A stretch of DNA of 64,000 nucleotides from an uncultured Nioella sp. (GTDB lineage: Bacteria > Pseudomonadota > Alphaproteobacteria > Rhodobacterales > Rhodobacteraceae). The notes under the pieces were generated by a model, which saw only the letters and a list, made by a program, of their open reading frames with translations, made no database searches and was not told where the DNA came from. The position numbers and the translations under genes are program-made. This document shows positions 43,247 through 51,944 of the stretch, piece by piece; the first letter of the stretch is position 1; every line of letters starts with the position of its first letter. Location: the NCBI GenBank assembly GCA_947498125.1, contig CANMJH010000002.1:1049999-1113998 (forward strand), in the 5' to 3' direction.

Positions 43247-44296
43247 ATGAAAAACAATCTCAACCTCGTGCCATTTGTCAGCGTCGAAAACATGATGCGT
43301 CTTGTCCTGGAAATTGGTGTCGAGACAGCTCTCGAAGAGATATCTAGCTATATCGAGGCTGATTTCTGTCGCTGGCCTCTGTTCGACAAGACCCCGCGCG
43401 TGGCCTCGCATTCATACGACGGGGTTATCGAGTTGATGCCGACCTCCGACGGGATTGATTACGGCTTCAAATATGTGAATGGCCACCCAAAAAACATGAA
43501 AGACGGGTTGCAGACTGTCACCGCGTTTGGGTTGCTCGCTTCAGTTGATACAGGCTATCCAGTGCTGCTATCAGAGATGACAATTTTGACTGCCCTGCGC
43601 ACCGCCGCTACATCTGCTTTGGCTACGAAGTATCTGGCCCGCAAGGGGGCGCGCACTTTGGCGTTGATTGGAAACGGGGCCCAGTCCGAATTTCAGGCCT
43701 TGGCCATGAAACGGATCTGCGGCATCGACACGGTTCGGCTTTATGACATCGACATGGATGCCACCCGGAAATGCGCGCGGAACCTAGAGGACACTGGATT
43801 GACGGTTGTTCCTTGCACCACGCCACAGATGGCGATTGAGGGTGCCGATGTTGTGACGACCTGCACCGCCGATAAGCAATATGCCACAATCCTGACCGAC
43901 AACATGGTCGGTCCGGGCCTTCATATCAACGGGATCGGGGGCGATTGCCCTGGCAAAACGGAAATCCACCGCGACATTCTTTTGCGCTCGGACATCTTTG
44001 TGGAATACCCGCCCCAAACCCGGATCGAGGGCGACATCCAGCAACTCGACGACACCCACGCGGTCAAAGAACTGTGGCAAGTTCTGACCGGAGAGATCGA
44101 GGGGCGCGAAAACGATCGAGCCATCACACTGTTTGATGGCGTCGGATTTGCAATAGAGGATTTCTCTGCGCTTCGGTGGCTGCGTGACGCGTTAGAACAC
44201 TCCAACCAATTCGAGCAGCTTGACATGATTGCTGACCCCGACGACCCGCGCGATCTGTTTGGCATGGTCCTTCGAGAAAAAACCCGAATGGCGTAG
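43247..44296 (+). CDS. ocd: Ornithine cyclodeaminase
   Basis: 349 residues of the ornithine cyclodeaminase/mu-crystallin family. Substrate region HSYDGVIELMPTSDGIDYGFKYVNGHP, then TALRTAATSALATKYLARKG, the NAD-binding loop LIGNGAQSEFQALAM (about 140-154), and NGIGGDCPGKTEI with the catalytic Asp. Converts ornithine to proline and ammonia, using product of the arginase gene 93 bases upstream. The longer C-terminus matches bacterial Ocd rather than alanine dehydrogenase relatives. Confidence 0.9.
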   Translation: MKNNLNLVPFVSVENMMRLVLEIGVETALEEISSYIEADFCRWPLFDKTPRVASHSYDGVIELMPTSDGIDYGFKYVNGHPKNMKDGLQTVTAFGLLASVDTGYPVLLSEMTILTALRTAATSALATKYLARKGARTLALIGNGAQSEFQALAMKRICGIDTVRLYDIDMDATRKCARNLEDTGLTVVPCTTPQMAIEGADVVTTCTADKQYATILTDNMVGPGLHINGIGGDCPGKTEIHRDILLRSDIFVEYPPQTRIEGDIQQLDDTHAVKELWQVLTGEIEGRENDRAITLFDGVGFAIEDFSALRWLRDALEHSNQFEQLDMIADPDDPRDLFGMVLREKTRMA

Positions 44297-44977
44297 GCTG
44301 CATTGCCCAGACGGCGCTCGGATTTGGCCGCCCGCGCGATCCGATTGATGTGGGTGCAAAGCAATGTCGCGCTGTATGCTATGGTGGCAATGCGCCTTGC
44401 GAAAGGGTCCACTTCAATCGGCTTCAGTGAACGTCCGCTATGTGAGCTGCAATCACAGCTTCGAGATGACATCGCCAATGTCAGCAATGGGCCGTCCTCA
44501 ACCCATAGAGCGGAGTAGAATTGCCGGATGCTTCGCCGCCTCCGAGGTCGGCAGTGAGCCCTTCTTGCGGGGCTTTCGCAGGGCGGCGAATGCCGCAGAG
44601 CCTTTCCACTTCTATTCTATATGACCGGACCTTTGACGGAGGAGGGATTGCTTGACCACAAACACCGACATCGCGACCGTGGGATTAATAGAGGTCAAAA
44701 TCGCGTAGACTGCGCGGTGTGGGACACAATAAAGGACATTCAGCCTGTCCCTCAAACCAAACCGCGCGAGAAACTTGAAAACAAACGGGCGATCTTCTCG
44801 GAAGAGCGCTTTCTTGGCGGACTATGTAGTTGCGCTAGCTGCAGCTAATTTCTGCCTGGGAAATCGCCGATACATGAGAAGACCGAAGGGTACGGCAACT
44901 GCATATGCGTAGGCAAATACCACATATTCCAAACGTCCAGCGGACCCAGCCCGCGATGGCATGGGAGCGACCGAACT
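44297..44977. other. 681-bp non-coding stretch
   Basis: No gene could be supported. Short open frames occur (for example 44621-44848 on the plus strand) but show no recognisable family and no good ribosome site in frame. The 44500-44610 part (AGGTCGGCAGTGAGCCC and the repeated GGCGGCGAATGCCG style) resembles degenerate intergenic repeats seen elsewhere in the window. It may be decayed former coding DNA. Confidence 0.35.
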
Positions 44978-45712
44978 TTATTTAAGAAGCGGCCCGGTCT
45001 GATCGAGATAGGCCGGATCAAATTCAGCCAGAGCCACAAGACCGTCATAGTTGTCGAATGTCACCTGACCATCGCGGAACGTGACCAGTGCGTCCTCGCG
45101 CAATTTGCGCAACACCCGGTTGACGTGGACAGCACTCAACCCGAGTGCGTCGGCAAGGTGATATTGGGTCAATGGGCAGGCATAACCCGCCTTGCTTCCC
45201 ATTCCGACCAACGCCAGCCTTGCCCCAAGTTCCAAAAGGAAATGAGCCATACGGGCGTCGGCGTCACGGCGACCCAGCCCCACCAGATGCTCAACCACCA
45301 TCGCCTCGTCCCGCGACACCGCCCAAAAAATAGCCGTGGCAAGGCGGGGGGTTTGTTCGAAAGCCGTCAACAGGTCGCTCACAAGAACCTCAGCGGCCTG
45401 AATTTCAACAATGGGTTCGACGCTATGATCAGAGGTTTTTAACAGGACACTGCGCAACCCAAGAAAATCCCCAGGTATCTGGAAATCGACAATCTGGCGC
45501 GACCCGTCAGGCTGGATCTTGTAGGAACAAACCCAACCAGAGGCCAGAATGTACGCGGCCTGTTCCCCCTGACCCTGCTGAATAAGGTCTCGTCCGGCTC
45601 TGAATACCCTACGGCGCTGATGCAATCGTTCCAGTACGGCAAGCTCAACTTCGGACAACGCGACGAATGCGGATAGCTTTCGCGTAAGCGGGCTGGTGTC
45701 GATTTCTGTCAA
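44978..45712 (-). CDS. Crp/Fnr family transcriptional regulator
   Basis: 244 residues if begun at the TTG at 45712 (LTEIDTSPLTRKLSAF). A cyclic-nucleotide-binding-like beta-barrel (VFRAGRDLIQQGQGEQAAYI, QIVDFQIPGDFLGL) is followed by a helix-turn-helix (PLTQYHLADALGLSAVHVNR, LRKLREDALVTF). No Fnr-type cysteine cluster is seen, so it is not an oxygen-sensing FeS Fnr. The open frame continues upstream through an 11-G run on this strand and an ATG at 45817, so the true start is uncertain. Common in roseobacters as a stress or redox regulator; the target is unknown. Confidence 0.85.
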   Translation of the reverse strand: MTEIDTSPLTRKLSAFVALSEVELAVLERLHQRRRVFRAGRDLIQQGQGEQAAYILASGWVCSYKIQPDGSRQIVDFQIPGDFLGLRSVLLKTSDHSVEPIVEIQAAEVLVSDLLTAFEQTPRLATAIFWAVSRDEAMVVEHLVGLGRRDADARMAHFLLELGARLALVGMGSKAGYACPLTQYHLADALGLSAVHVNRVLRKLREDALVTFRDGQVTFDNYDGLVALAEFDPAYLDQTGPLLK

Positions 45713-45716
45713 GTGG

Positions 45717-45731
45717 CCCCCCCCCCCGGGG
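45717..45731. repeat. Homopolymeric C tract at the 5' end of the Crp/Fnr gene
   Basis: Eleven consecutive C (45717-45727) followed by four G. It lies 5 bases upstream of the probable TTG start of the Crp/Fnr gene, or inside the frame if translation begins at 45817. Tracts of this length are prone to slippage. Confidence 0.8.
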
Positions 45732-45867
45732 ATGCGAGAAAACTGGGAATAATTGCACAGGGACTGCTTTCGATCAGTCCGCAACGCCTCTGTTCCTGCA
45801 AGGATCGTGAAAACCATCCGAGTCCCGCTTGGTCCTGCAATCATATCCGCAGGAAGGAAAACCCGCA

Positions 45868-46104
45868 ATGTCCGACCAGATAGACTATTCAGGAATGGCG
45901 GCACTCTCGATATGCGAGGCGCTTCTTCTGGCCATGAATGACAACAAGCTTCTTCCCGAGCACGAGATCGTCGGGGTTCTTCGCGACGCTGCGGCCACAC
46001 ATGAGAATGCCAGTGGCACAGAAAAAGAAATGGAAATCCATCAGGCCGTTGGCGGCCTGATCAACACGATCATCGCTGGCGGCAACTCGGTTCGGCGGCC
46101 ATAG
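45868..46104 (+). CDS. Small conserved hypothetical protein
   Basis: 78 residues from the ATG at 45868, with AGGAAGG upstream. Soluble, helical and acidic: MSDQIDYSGMAALSICEALL, MNDNKLLPEHEIVGVLRDAA. No signal or metal motif. It stands divergent to the Crp/Fnr gene, which might control it. Function unknown. Confidence 0.6.
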   Translation: MSDQIDYSGMAALSICEALLLAMNDNKLLPEHEIVGVLRDAAATHENASGTEKEMEIHQAVGGLINTIIAGGNSVRRP

Positions 46105-46148
46105 CCCCGTGTCCTTTGGAATTCGTCAAAATTTAGGAGAACCCGACC

Positions 46149-46283
46149 ATGTCCAAAGGCGACCGCAAACGCGGCAACCGAGAAGCCAAAAAACCAAAAA
46201 AAGAACAGAAAAAAACTGCCGCGACTGCCGATTTTTCCAAGGGTAGAACGCCTGTAAATATTGGCGATAGCAAGAAAAAGTAA
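46149..46283 (+). CDS. Small lysine-rich protein
   Basis: 44 residues beginning MSKGDRKRGNREAKKPKKEQ and ending VNIGDSKKK. The very basic composition resembles short conserved proteins annotated as hypothetical in alphaproteobacteria. AGGAGA lies 8 bases before the ATG. Nucleic-acid or ribosome association is plausible from charge only. The 271 bp after it show no gene. Confidence 0.6.
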   Translation: MSKGDRKRGNREAKKPKKEQKKTAATADFSKGRTPVNIGDSKKK

Positions 46284-46554
46284 CGGCGGTTTGTACAGGC
46301 TGCAAATTCTGCGCGTGGTTAAAGAATACAAATTTTTTTGTAGTTTTACAATTACTTACAGTCTGAATGGCGGCACTGTCCAAGCTTTTTGGCCAATAGC
46401 GTCCACGGCTTGGGCGCGATGGTCGAGCAATGAGCGAAGGACATTACAGGACACTAGGCCAGTTCACCGCTCAGGCAGGTGACCCGGTAGCTGCAAGAGC
46501 GGAAGGCTAATCCAATGGCCTGATCTGCCTGCACATATAAAAGGGGAACTTCCT

Positions 46555-48138
46555 ATGCGATACACGACTAAGAAACGGCTTATTACAGGATCGGCAATCA
46601 TATCAGCCGGGTTCCTGTTTGCCACGGCCAGCATGGCCCAGGAGATTACCATCGCGTTTGACGCAGGTGAACTTGGGTCTACGTCCTACAATCCCGTCAC
46701 GGCTAGCAATTTAAACTCTGCCGCGTCGCTGATCTATGACCGCCTGATCGAACAGGATGCCGACCAATCCTATCACCCGCATCTGGCCACCTCGTGGGAG
46801 GAATCTGCCGACGGTATGACATGGACGTTTGCTCTGCATGAAGGGGTCACCTTCCATGATGGTAGCCCGTTCAATGCGCAATCTGTTGCCGATTGGATTC
46901 CCGATTTTGCAGGTTCCGATAATGAGTATCTGGTTGCCGCCATCGCATCCGTCGACGTCATCGATGATCTGACCGTTCGATTTAACATGGAACGACCTGA
47001 GCCAAACCTGCTTTATAACTTCGCGAGCACATTCATGGGCATTCCGGGCCCGGCTGCGTATGAGGAAATGGGCGAAGATTTCGGCGTGACCGGCGCCGTT
47101 GGTACCGGCCCGTTCATGCTTGAGTCCTTCGAGATCGGGTTGCAAACCGTCCTCGTCAGAAACGATGACTACGCCTGGGCGTCCGACTTGTCCGAGAACC
47201 AAGGCGCGGCCCATGTGCAGCAAATCACTTTCCGTGAAATCCCCGATCAATCGACTGCATTCCTAGAGCTGCAGACCGGCGGCGTTGACCTGCTATTGGG
47301 CGTCCCGACCGACTTCCTACAAATTCTGGCGGCTGAACCAAATATTCAGGTCATCCACATGCCCGGCACTGGCATCAGTTACATGCCAATCAACGTTACC
47401 GCACCGCCCTTTGATGACATCCTAGTGCGTGAAGCAACCGGGCTTGCCATCGACCAACCGGCGATTGTGGCGGCCGTCTATAATGGGGTTGGCGCACCTG
47501 CGCATAACTTCCTGATTTCGTCTCTGCCCGAGGCCGAAGTGAATGATGACCTAAATGTTTATCCCGATCTCGAGCGGGCTGGCGCCTTGCTGGATGAGGC
47601 TGGCTGGATGATGGGTGCGGACGGCGTGCGCATGAATGCCGAAGGTGAGAGTCTGTCAGTCGACCTGTTTACGGCCAACAGTACCGAATTCACCCGTTTG
47701 ACCCAAGTGGTGCAGGCGCAATTGGCCGGGATCGGGATGGAGGCAACAATCACTGTCTTCGACAGTTCCACAATCCGCGATGAATATCGTCGCAACGCCC
47801 ACCAACTGGCGGTTCGGGCCTATGACTGGAACAACTCGGACATCCTCGATTGGTTCTTTAGCGGCACGCGTCTTGGCTATCCCAATGTATCAATGTGGGA
47901 AGATGCAGAAGGTCAGCGCCTGAACGATAGGGCGATGACGGAAAGCGCTACATTTGATGAACGTGTGGCTAACTTCCTCGCCTATCATGAATATGTGCTC
48001 AGCCAGCATTTGTTCGTGCCGATCTACCAACCGACCAAAAATATCGCGTTCAACACGGACACTGTGATCATTCCTGATCCGGTTCGTGGCACGCGGTTCC
48101 GGTCGCAGACGGTGCTGGATATCCGCGTCGTCGAATAA
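46555..48138 (+). CDS. Peptide/opine ABC transporter substrate-binding protein (SBP family 5)
   Basis: 527 residues with a Sec signal peptide (cleavage after SMA, about residue 28). SBP_bac_5 features: SYNPVTASNLNSAASLIYDR, HLATSWEESADGMTWTFALH, then GTGPFMLESFEIG. AGGGGAA is 7 bases before the ATG. First gene of a complete Dpp-type operon ending in an M81 peptidase. The ligand is probably a peptide or peptide-like compound processed by that enzyme. Confidence 0.9.
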   Translation: MRYTTKKRLITGSAIISAGFLFATASMAQEITIAFDAGELGSTSYNPVTASNLNSAASLIYDRLIEQDADQSYHPHLATSWEESADGMTWTFALHEGVTFHDGSPFNAQSVADWIPDFAGSDNEYLVAAIASVDVIDDLTVRFNMERPEPNLLYNFASTFMGIPGPAAYEEMGEDFGVTGAVGTGPFMLESFEIGLQTVLVRNDDYAWASDLSENQGAAHVQQITFREIPDQSTAFLELQTGGVDLLLGVPTDFLQILAAEPNIQVIHMPGTGISYMPINVTAPPFDDILVREATGLAIDQPAIVAAVYNGVGAPAHNFLISSLPEAEVNDDLNVYPDLERAGALLDEAGWMMGADGVRMNAEGESLSVDLFTANSTEFTRLTQVVQAQLAGIGMEATITVFDSSTIRDEYRRNAHQLAVRAYDWNNSDILDWFFSGTRLGYPNVSMWEDAEGQRLNDRAMTESATFDERVANFLAYHEYVLSQHLFVPIYQPTKNIAFNTDTVIIPDPVRGTRFRSQTVLDIRVVE

Positions 48139-48144
48139 GCTCTT

Positions 48145-48174
48145 GCGCCCTCCGGGATCATCCCCGGGGGGCGC
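48145..48174 (+). other. Strong RNA hairpin after the binding-protein gene
   Basis: A 12-bp stem, GCGCCCTCCGGG (48145-48156) with CCCGGGGGGCGC (48163-48174), one T-G pair, loop of 6. It lies 6 bases after the stop and is followed by TACTCTTTTAGG. It likely stabilises the 5' message or attenuates the permease genes. Confidence 0.8.
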
Positions 48175-48197
48175 TACTCTTTTAGGAAAGAGCCGCA

Positions 48198-49127
48198 ATG
48201 CTGCTGCGATATACCTTTCAACGCCTGCTGATGCTTATCCCGGTCTCGATTTCGATTTCCATCGTGATTTTCATGATCGTTCACTTGCTGCCGGGCGATC
48301 CGATCGACAATCTGCTGCGAATTGGATCCTCACCGGAAGACAGGGAAGCACTGGTCGCCCGGTACGGCTTGGACCGCAGCCTTTTCGTTCAGTATTTCAC
48401 TTGGATCGGGAACCTGTTTCAGGGAGATTTTGGTCAGGCCATTGTACTGCGCCGCCCAGTGATCGACCTGATTGGCCAGAACCTGCCCTATAGCCTTGTC
48501 CTTGGCGGCTTGGCCTTTGCGTTTTCGTCAATTGTGGGCATGTCGCTTGGCATCATCTCATCGGTCGTCCGCAATCCCATTATAGACCGCCTTGTGCGGG
48601 GGTTCATCCTGCTTGGCTCAACTGTTCCGGGCTTTTGGCTGGCGCTGCTGTTGATCCTGTTCTTTGCTGTCAATCTGCGCTGGTTCCCTGTTTCGGGCGC
48701 CGGCGGATGGGACAGCCTTGTGTTGCCGGTTCTGACGATCGGCTTTGGCGGCGTCGCCCTTGTGGCCCGCGTGACCCGCGTCGCCTTAATGGATGCGCGG
48801 CGTGAGGATTTTGTGATGCTGCTGCACGCGAAGGGCCTGTCACACAACACTATCCTGTTTCGCCATCTGATGCCGCACGCGCTTTTGCCGGTCGTCACCA
48901 TTTTGGCCCTGCGCATCGGCTGGATATTGGGCGGCGCTGTAACAGTTGAATTTGTCTTTGGTCGCCCCGGTCTCGGGTCATTGCTGATCCGGGCGTTGGG
49001 GCAGCGCGATTACCCCGTGGTTCAGGGATGCCTGCTGATGTTGGCGCTGGCGGTTATGTTGGGAACCCTGATTGGAGACATTGCGCAAGCTGCAATGGAC
49101 CCCCGCGTAAGAGAGGCCAAGACATGA
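48198..49127 (+). CDS. Dipeptide-type ABC transporter permease (DppB type)
   Basis: 309 residues, six membrane helices, with the DppB N-terminus (RYTFQRLLMLIPVSISISIV, HLLPGDPID) and the EAA loop REDFVMLLHAKGLSHNTILF. The C-terminal part VEFVFGRPGLGSLLIRAL is characteristic. Overlaps the next permease by four bases. Confidence 0.92.
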   Translation: MLLRYTFQRLLMLIPVSISISIVIFMIVHLLPGDPIDNLLRIGSSPEDREALVARYGLDRSLFVQYFTWIGNLFQGDFGQAIVLRRPVIDLIGQNLPYSLVLGGLAFAFSSIVGMSLGIISSVVRNPIIDRLVRGFILLGSTVPGFWLALLLILFFAVNLRWFPVSGAGGWDSLVLPVLTIGFGGVALVARVTRVALMDARREDFVMLLHAKGLSHNTILFRHLMPHALLPVVTILALRIGWILGGAVTVEFVFGRPGLGSLLIRALGQRDYPVVQGCLLMLALAVMLGTLIGDIAQAAMDPRVREAKT

Positions 49128-50029
49128 CCGCAACGATATCTCCTCTTGGGCGGTTTGCGCGCATAAAAAATCGGTCCCTTGGTGCCCTTTCACGGACCAG
49201 CGTCGGTCGCGCCTTTTCCTCTTGGATCGGCAAGATCGCCGGCGGGTTCATCATTCTATTGGTGCTAACCGCAATTTTCGCGCCATGGATCGCGCCGTTC
49301 GACTATGCCGCACAAGACTTGATGAATGGAAACCAGCCACCCGGTTGGCCGCATCTCTTAGGCACGGATGAGTTTGGCCGCGATGTCTTAAGTCGCGTGA
49401 TCTATGGCGCGCGCACCTCGCTTTCGGTCAGCGCCACGGCAATCGCCATATCGATCACTGCGGGAATGACCCTTGGCGCCGCTGCAGGCTATTTCGGCGG
49501 ACTGTTTGAGCGGGTTGTGATGACAATTGTTGACCTCACTTGGTCCTTCCCCGACATCCTGATTGCGCTGATCTTTGTGGCCATCATCGGCCCCGGTCTG
49601 ACCTCAACCACCTTTGCCATTGCCATCGCCTATCTGGCGCAATTCACCCGTCTGACACGCGCGCAGATCGTGCGGCTAAAGCGCGAGACCTTCATTGAGG
49701 CCACGATAAACCTCGGCGCAAAACCACACCATATCCTGTTCCGCCACCTGCTGCCCAATGCCATCGCCCCGGTTATCGTGGTCGGTATGCTGGCCATTGG
49801 TGACGGCATCGTGCTGGAGGCAACGCTCGGCTTTTTCGGCCTTGGCGCGCAGCCCCCCACGCCAAGCTGGGGCGCGATGATGTCGAGCGGTACAGCGCAG
49901 CTGTTCCTCAGCCCGTGGGTCATTATTTTTCCGGGCGTGGTCGTGGCCGTCACGGTCATCGCGGTCAACCTCTTCGGGGATGAGCTGATCAGCGCACTGG
50001 ATATCCGCGAAAGGCTGAGGGGATCATGA
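49124..50029 (+). CDS. Dipeptide-type ABC transporter permease (DppC type)
   Basis: 301 residues from the ATG at 49124 (ATGA overlap with the preceding stop). DppC features: HLLGTDEFGRDVLSRVIYGA, LTRAQIVRLKRETFIEATIN and LGFFGLGAQPPTPSWGAMMS. Six helices. Overlaps the first ATPase gene by four bases. Confidence 0.92.
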   Translation: MTATISPLGRFARIKNRSLGALSRTSVGRAFSSWIGKIAGGFIILLVLTAIFAPWIAPFDYAAQDLMNGNQPPGWPHLLGTDEFGRDVLSRVIYGARTSLSVSATAIAISITAGMTLGAAAGYFGGLFERVVMTIVDLTWSFPDILIALIFVAIIGPGLTSTTFAIAIAYLAQFTRLTRAQIVRLKRETFIEATINLGAKPHHILFRHLLPNAIAPVIVVGMLAIGDGIVLEATLGFFGLGAQPPTPSWGAMMSSGTAQLFLSPWVIIFPGVVVAVTVIAVNLFGDELISALDIRERLRGS

Positions 50030-50982
50030 GCATGTTGTCCGTTCGTGATCTGGGCGTGGCGTTTGGGTCCATTCATCCGCTTTCTGGCGTCAGTTTTTCA
50101 GTGGATCGAGGCCAGACCATTGGCATTGTTGGCGAAAGCGGCTCAGGCAAAAGCCTGACGGCAATGTCGGTCATGGGTTTGTTGCCGCTGATTGGCGGCC
50201 GGATCACAGATGGGAATATTGAATTCGACGGTCAGGACTTGACCAATTTACCAGAGACCGCCTATCGCAAGCTGCGCGGCGGCCGGATCGGCCTCATCAC
50301 ACAGAATCCGATGACGTCGCTTGATCCGCTGAAAAAGATCGGACCGCAGGTCGATGCTGTGGCGATCCTGCATTTGGAAATGACGCCGAAAGAGGCGCGT
50401 GCACGGACCGAAGACATTCTCGAAACGCTGCGCATTCCAGAGCCAGCCCTGATCTGTGACCGCTACCCGCACCAGATGTCGGGCGGCATGAAGCAACGGA
50501 TCGTTATCGCGATGGCGCTTGCCGCTGACCCCGACGTGCTGATTGCCGATGAGCCGACAACTGCGCTCGATGTCACGGTGCAGGCCCAGATCATCCGTCT
50601 GCTTGATGATCTGGTCAAAGAACGCGACTTGGCCCTTGTGCTGATTACTCATGATATGAGCGTGGTCGCCCAGACCTGCGATAAGGTTGTGGTGATGTAT
50701 GCGGGTCGCGCCCTCGAATTCGGGACAGTTGAAACAATCTTTGATGCGCCGCAACACCCCTATACGCAGGCCCTGATCGGGTGCATTCCGCGCGGCGGCG
50801 ACGGCACCGCAAAACTGGACGGTATCCCAGGTACAGTGCCCACGGTGATGAACTATCCCAAGGGTTGCCCGTTCCACCCGCGCTGTACCCGGGCGCAAGA
50901 GATCTGCACCACAACGCAACCAGAATTCACGTCATATGGCGACAGTGCTGCAGCGTGTCACTTTGCCGGGGTCGCGCCATGA
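50026..50982 (+). CDS. ABC transporter ATP-binding protein (DppD type)
   Basis: 318 residues: Walker [12 protein letters not shown]-loop [11 protein letters not shown], signature [16 protein letters not shown], Walker [12 protein letters not shown], switch ITHDMSVVA, and the oligopeptide-transporter C-terminal domain with four Cys ([16 protein letters not shown] plus the earlier Gly-Cys), a possible iron-sulfur or zinc site in this family. Forms a heterodimer with the next gene product. Four-base overlaps on both sides. Confidence 0.92.
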   Translation: MSMLSVRDLGVAFGSIHPLSGVSFSVDRGQTIGIVGESGSGKSLTAMSVMGLLPLIGGRITDGNIEFDGQDLTNLPETAYRKLRGGRIGLITQNPMTSLDPLKKIGPQVDAVAILHLEMTPKEARARTEDILETLRIPEPALICDRYPHQMSGGMKQRIVIAMALAADPDVLIADEPTTALDVTVQAQIIRLLDDLVKERDLALVLITHDMSVVAQTCDKVVVMYAGRALEFGTVETIFDAPQHPYTQALIGCIPRGGDGTAKLDGIPGTVPTVMNYPKGCPFHPRCTRAQEICTTTQPEFTSYGDSAAACHFAGVAP

Positions 50983-51932
50983 GCAACCTTTTGGAAGTGC
51001 GCAACCTCTCGAAACAGTTCTCAGCGCCGGGCGGCCCCTTTCGCAAAGCCCGCTCTATGCATGCGGTGAACGGCGTCTCGTTTGACTTGCCCAAGGGTCG
51101 GGTGATCGGCGTGGTGGGCGAAAGCGGATGCGGAAAATCCACCCTCGCTCGGTTGATCCTGCGCCTGGTCGAGCCAAGCGGCGGCGCGGTCACGTTCGCG
51201 GGCGAAGATTTGCTGGCAAAATCCGCATCCCAAATGCGGGCCTTGCGCGCGGAAATGCAGATGGTGTTTCAGGATCCGTATTCCTCCATTGATCCTCGCT
51301 ACACTGTCGCACGGGCCGTGATTGAACCCTTTGAGGTGCAGGGACGAAAACCCGACGGCTCGGCCAAGGCTGAGGTTGAAAAATTGCTTGAGATGGTGGG
51401 CCTGGATGCTGGCCTTGCCAGCAGTTTCCCCCATCAGATTTCAGGCGGCCAGAAACAACGTGTGGGCATCGCAAGGGCGCTTGCGTTGCGCCCGTCTTTG
51501 CTGGTGCTGGATGAACCAACGGCATCGCTGGACGTCTCGGTTCAGGCCCAGATCATCGGGTTACTGGAGCAGCTTCGTGATGATCTTGGGCTGACCTATC
51601 TTTTCATCAGCCATGATTTGAGTTTGGTAAAGTATTTCTGCGACGAGATTCTTGTGATGTATCTCGGCCGGGTTGTTGAAGCACTTCCTGAAACCAACGC
51701 TCCGGCGCGGCACCCCTATACCAAGACCCTGATGGACAGCACGTTTGAGCCCGATCCAAAGCTGCGCCGATTGATCGCGCCGCTGGAAGGTGAAGTGCCC
51801 AGCCCCTTTGATCTGCCGCCCGGCTGCGCCTTCGCCGAGCGGTGTGAATATGCAACTGACATCTGCCGGGTCGAAACCCCGGCACTGAACGAGACTGGCG
51901 GCCATCCGGTCGCTTGTCACAACCCTTTGTAG
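50979..51932 (+). CDS. ABC transporter ATP-binding protein (DppF type)
   Basis: 317 residues from the ATG at 50979; longer in-frame readings sit inside the previous gene. Walker A GESGCGKSTLARL, QDPYSSIDPRYTV, signature ISGGQKQRVGIARALA, Walker B LVLDEPTASLD, switch ISHDLSLVKYF and C-terminal PPGCAFAERCEYATDICR. Second motor subunit of the peptide importer. Confidence 0.92.
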   Translation: MSNLLEVRNLSKQFSAPGGPFRKARSMHAVNGVSFDLPKGRVIGVVGESGCGKSTLARLILRLVEPSGGAVTFAGEDLLAKSASQMRALRAEMQMVFQDPYSSIDPRYTVARAVIEPFEVQGRKPDGSAKAEVEKLLEMVGLDAGLASSFPHQISGGQKQRVGIARALALRPSLLVLDEPTASLDVSVQAQIIGLLEQLRDDLGLTYLFISHDLSLVKYFCDEILVMYLGRVVEALPETNAPARHPYTKTLMDSTFEPDPKLRRLIAPLEGEVPSPFDLPPGCAFAERCEYATDICRVETPALNETGGHPVACHNPL

Positions 51933-51944
51933 CAGGACATACCC

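Noticed and set aside
44621..44848. Possible 75-residue gene
   Set aside because: No recognisable family, poor initiation context in frame and composition unlike neighbouring genes; treated as non-coding.
45713..46000. N-terminal extension of the Crp/Fnr protein
   Set aside because: The extension is arginine- and proline-rich, crosses the homopolymer and overlaps the divergent 78-residue gene; the regulator fold is complete from 45712.
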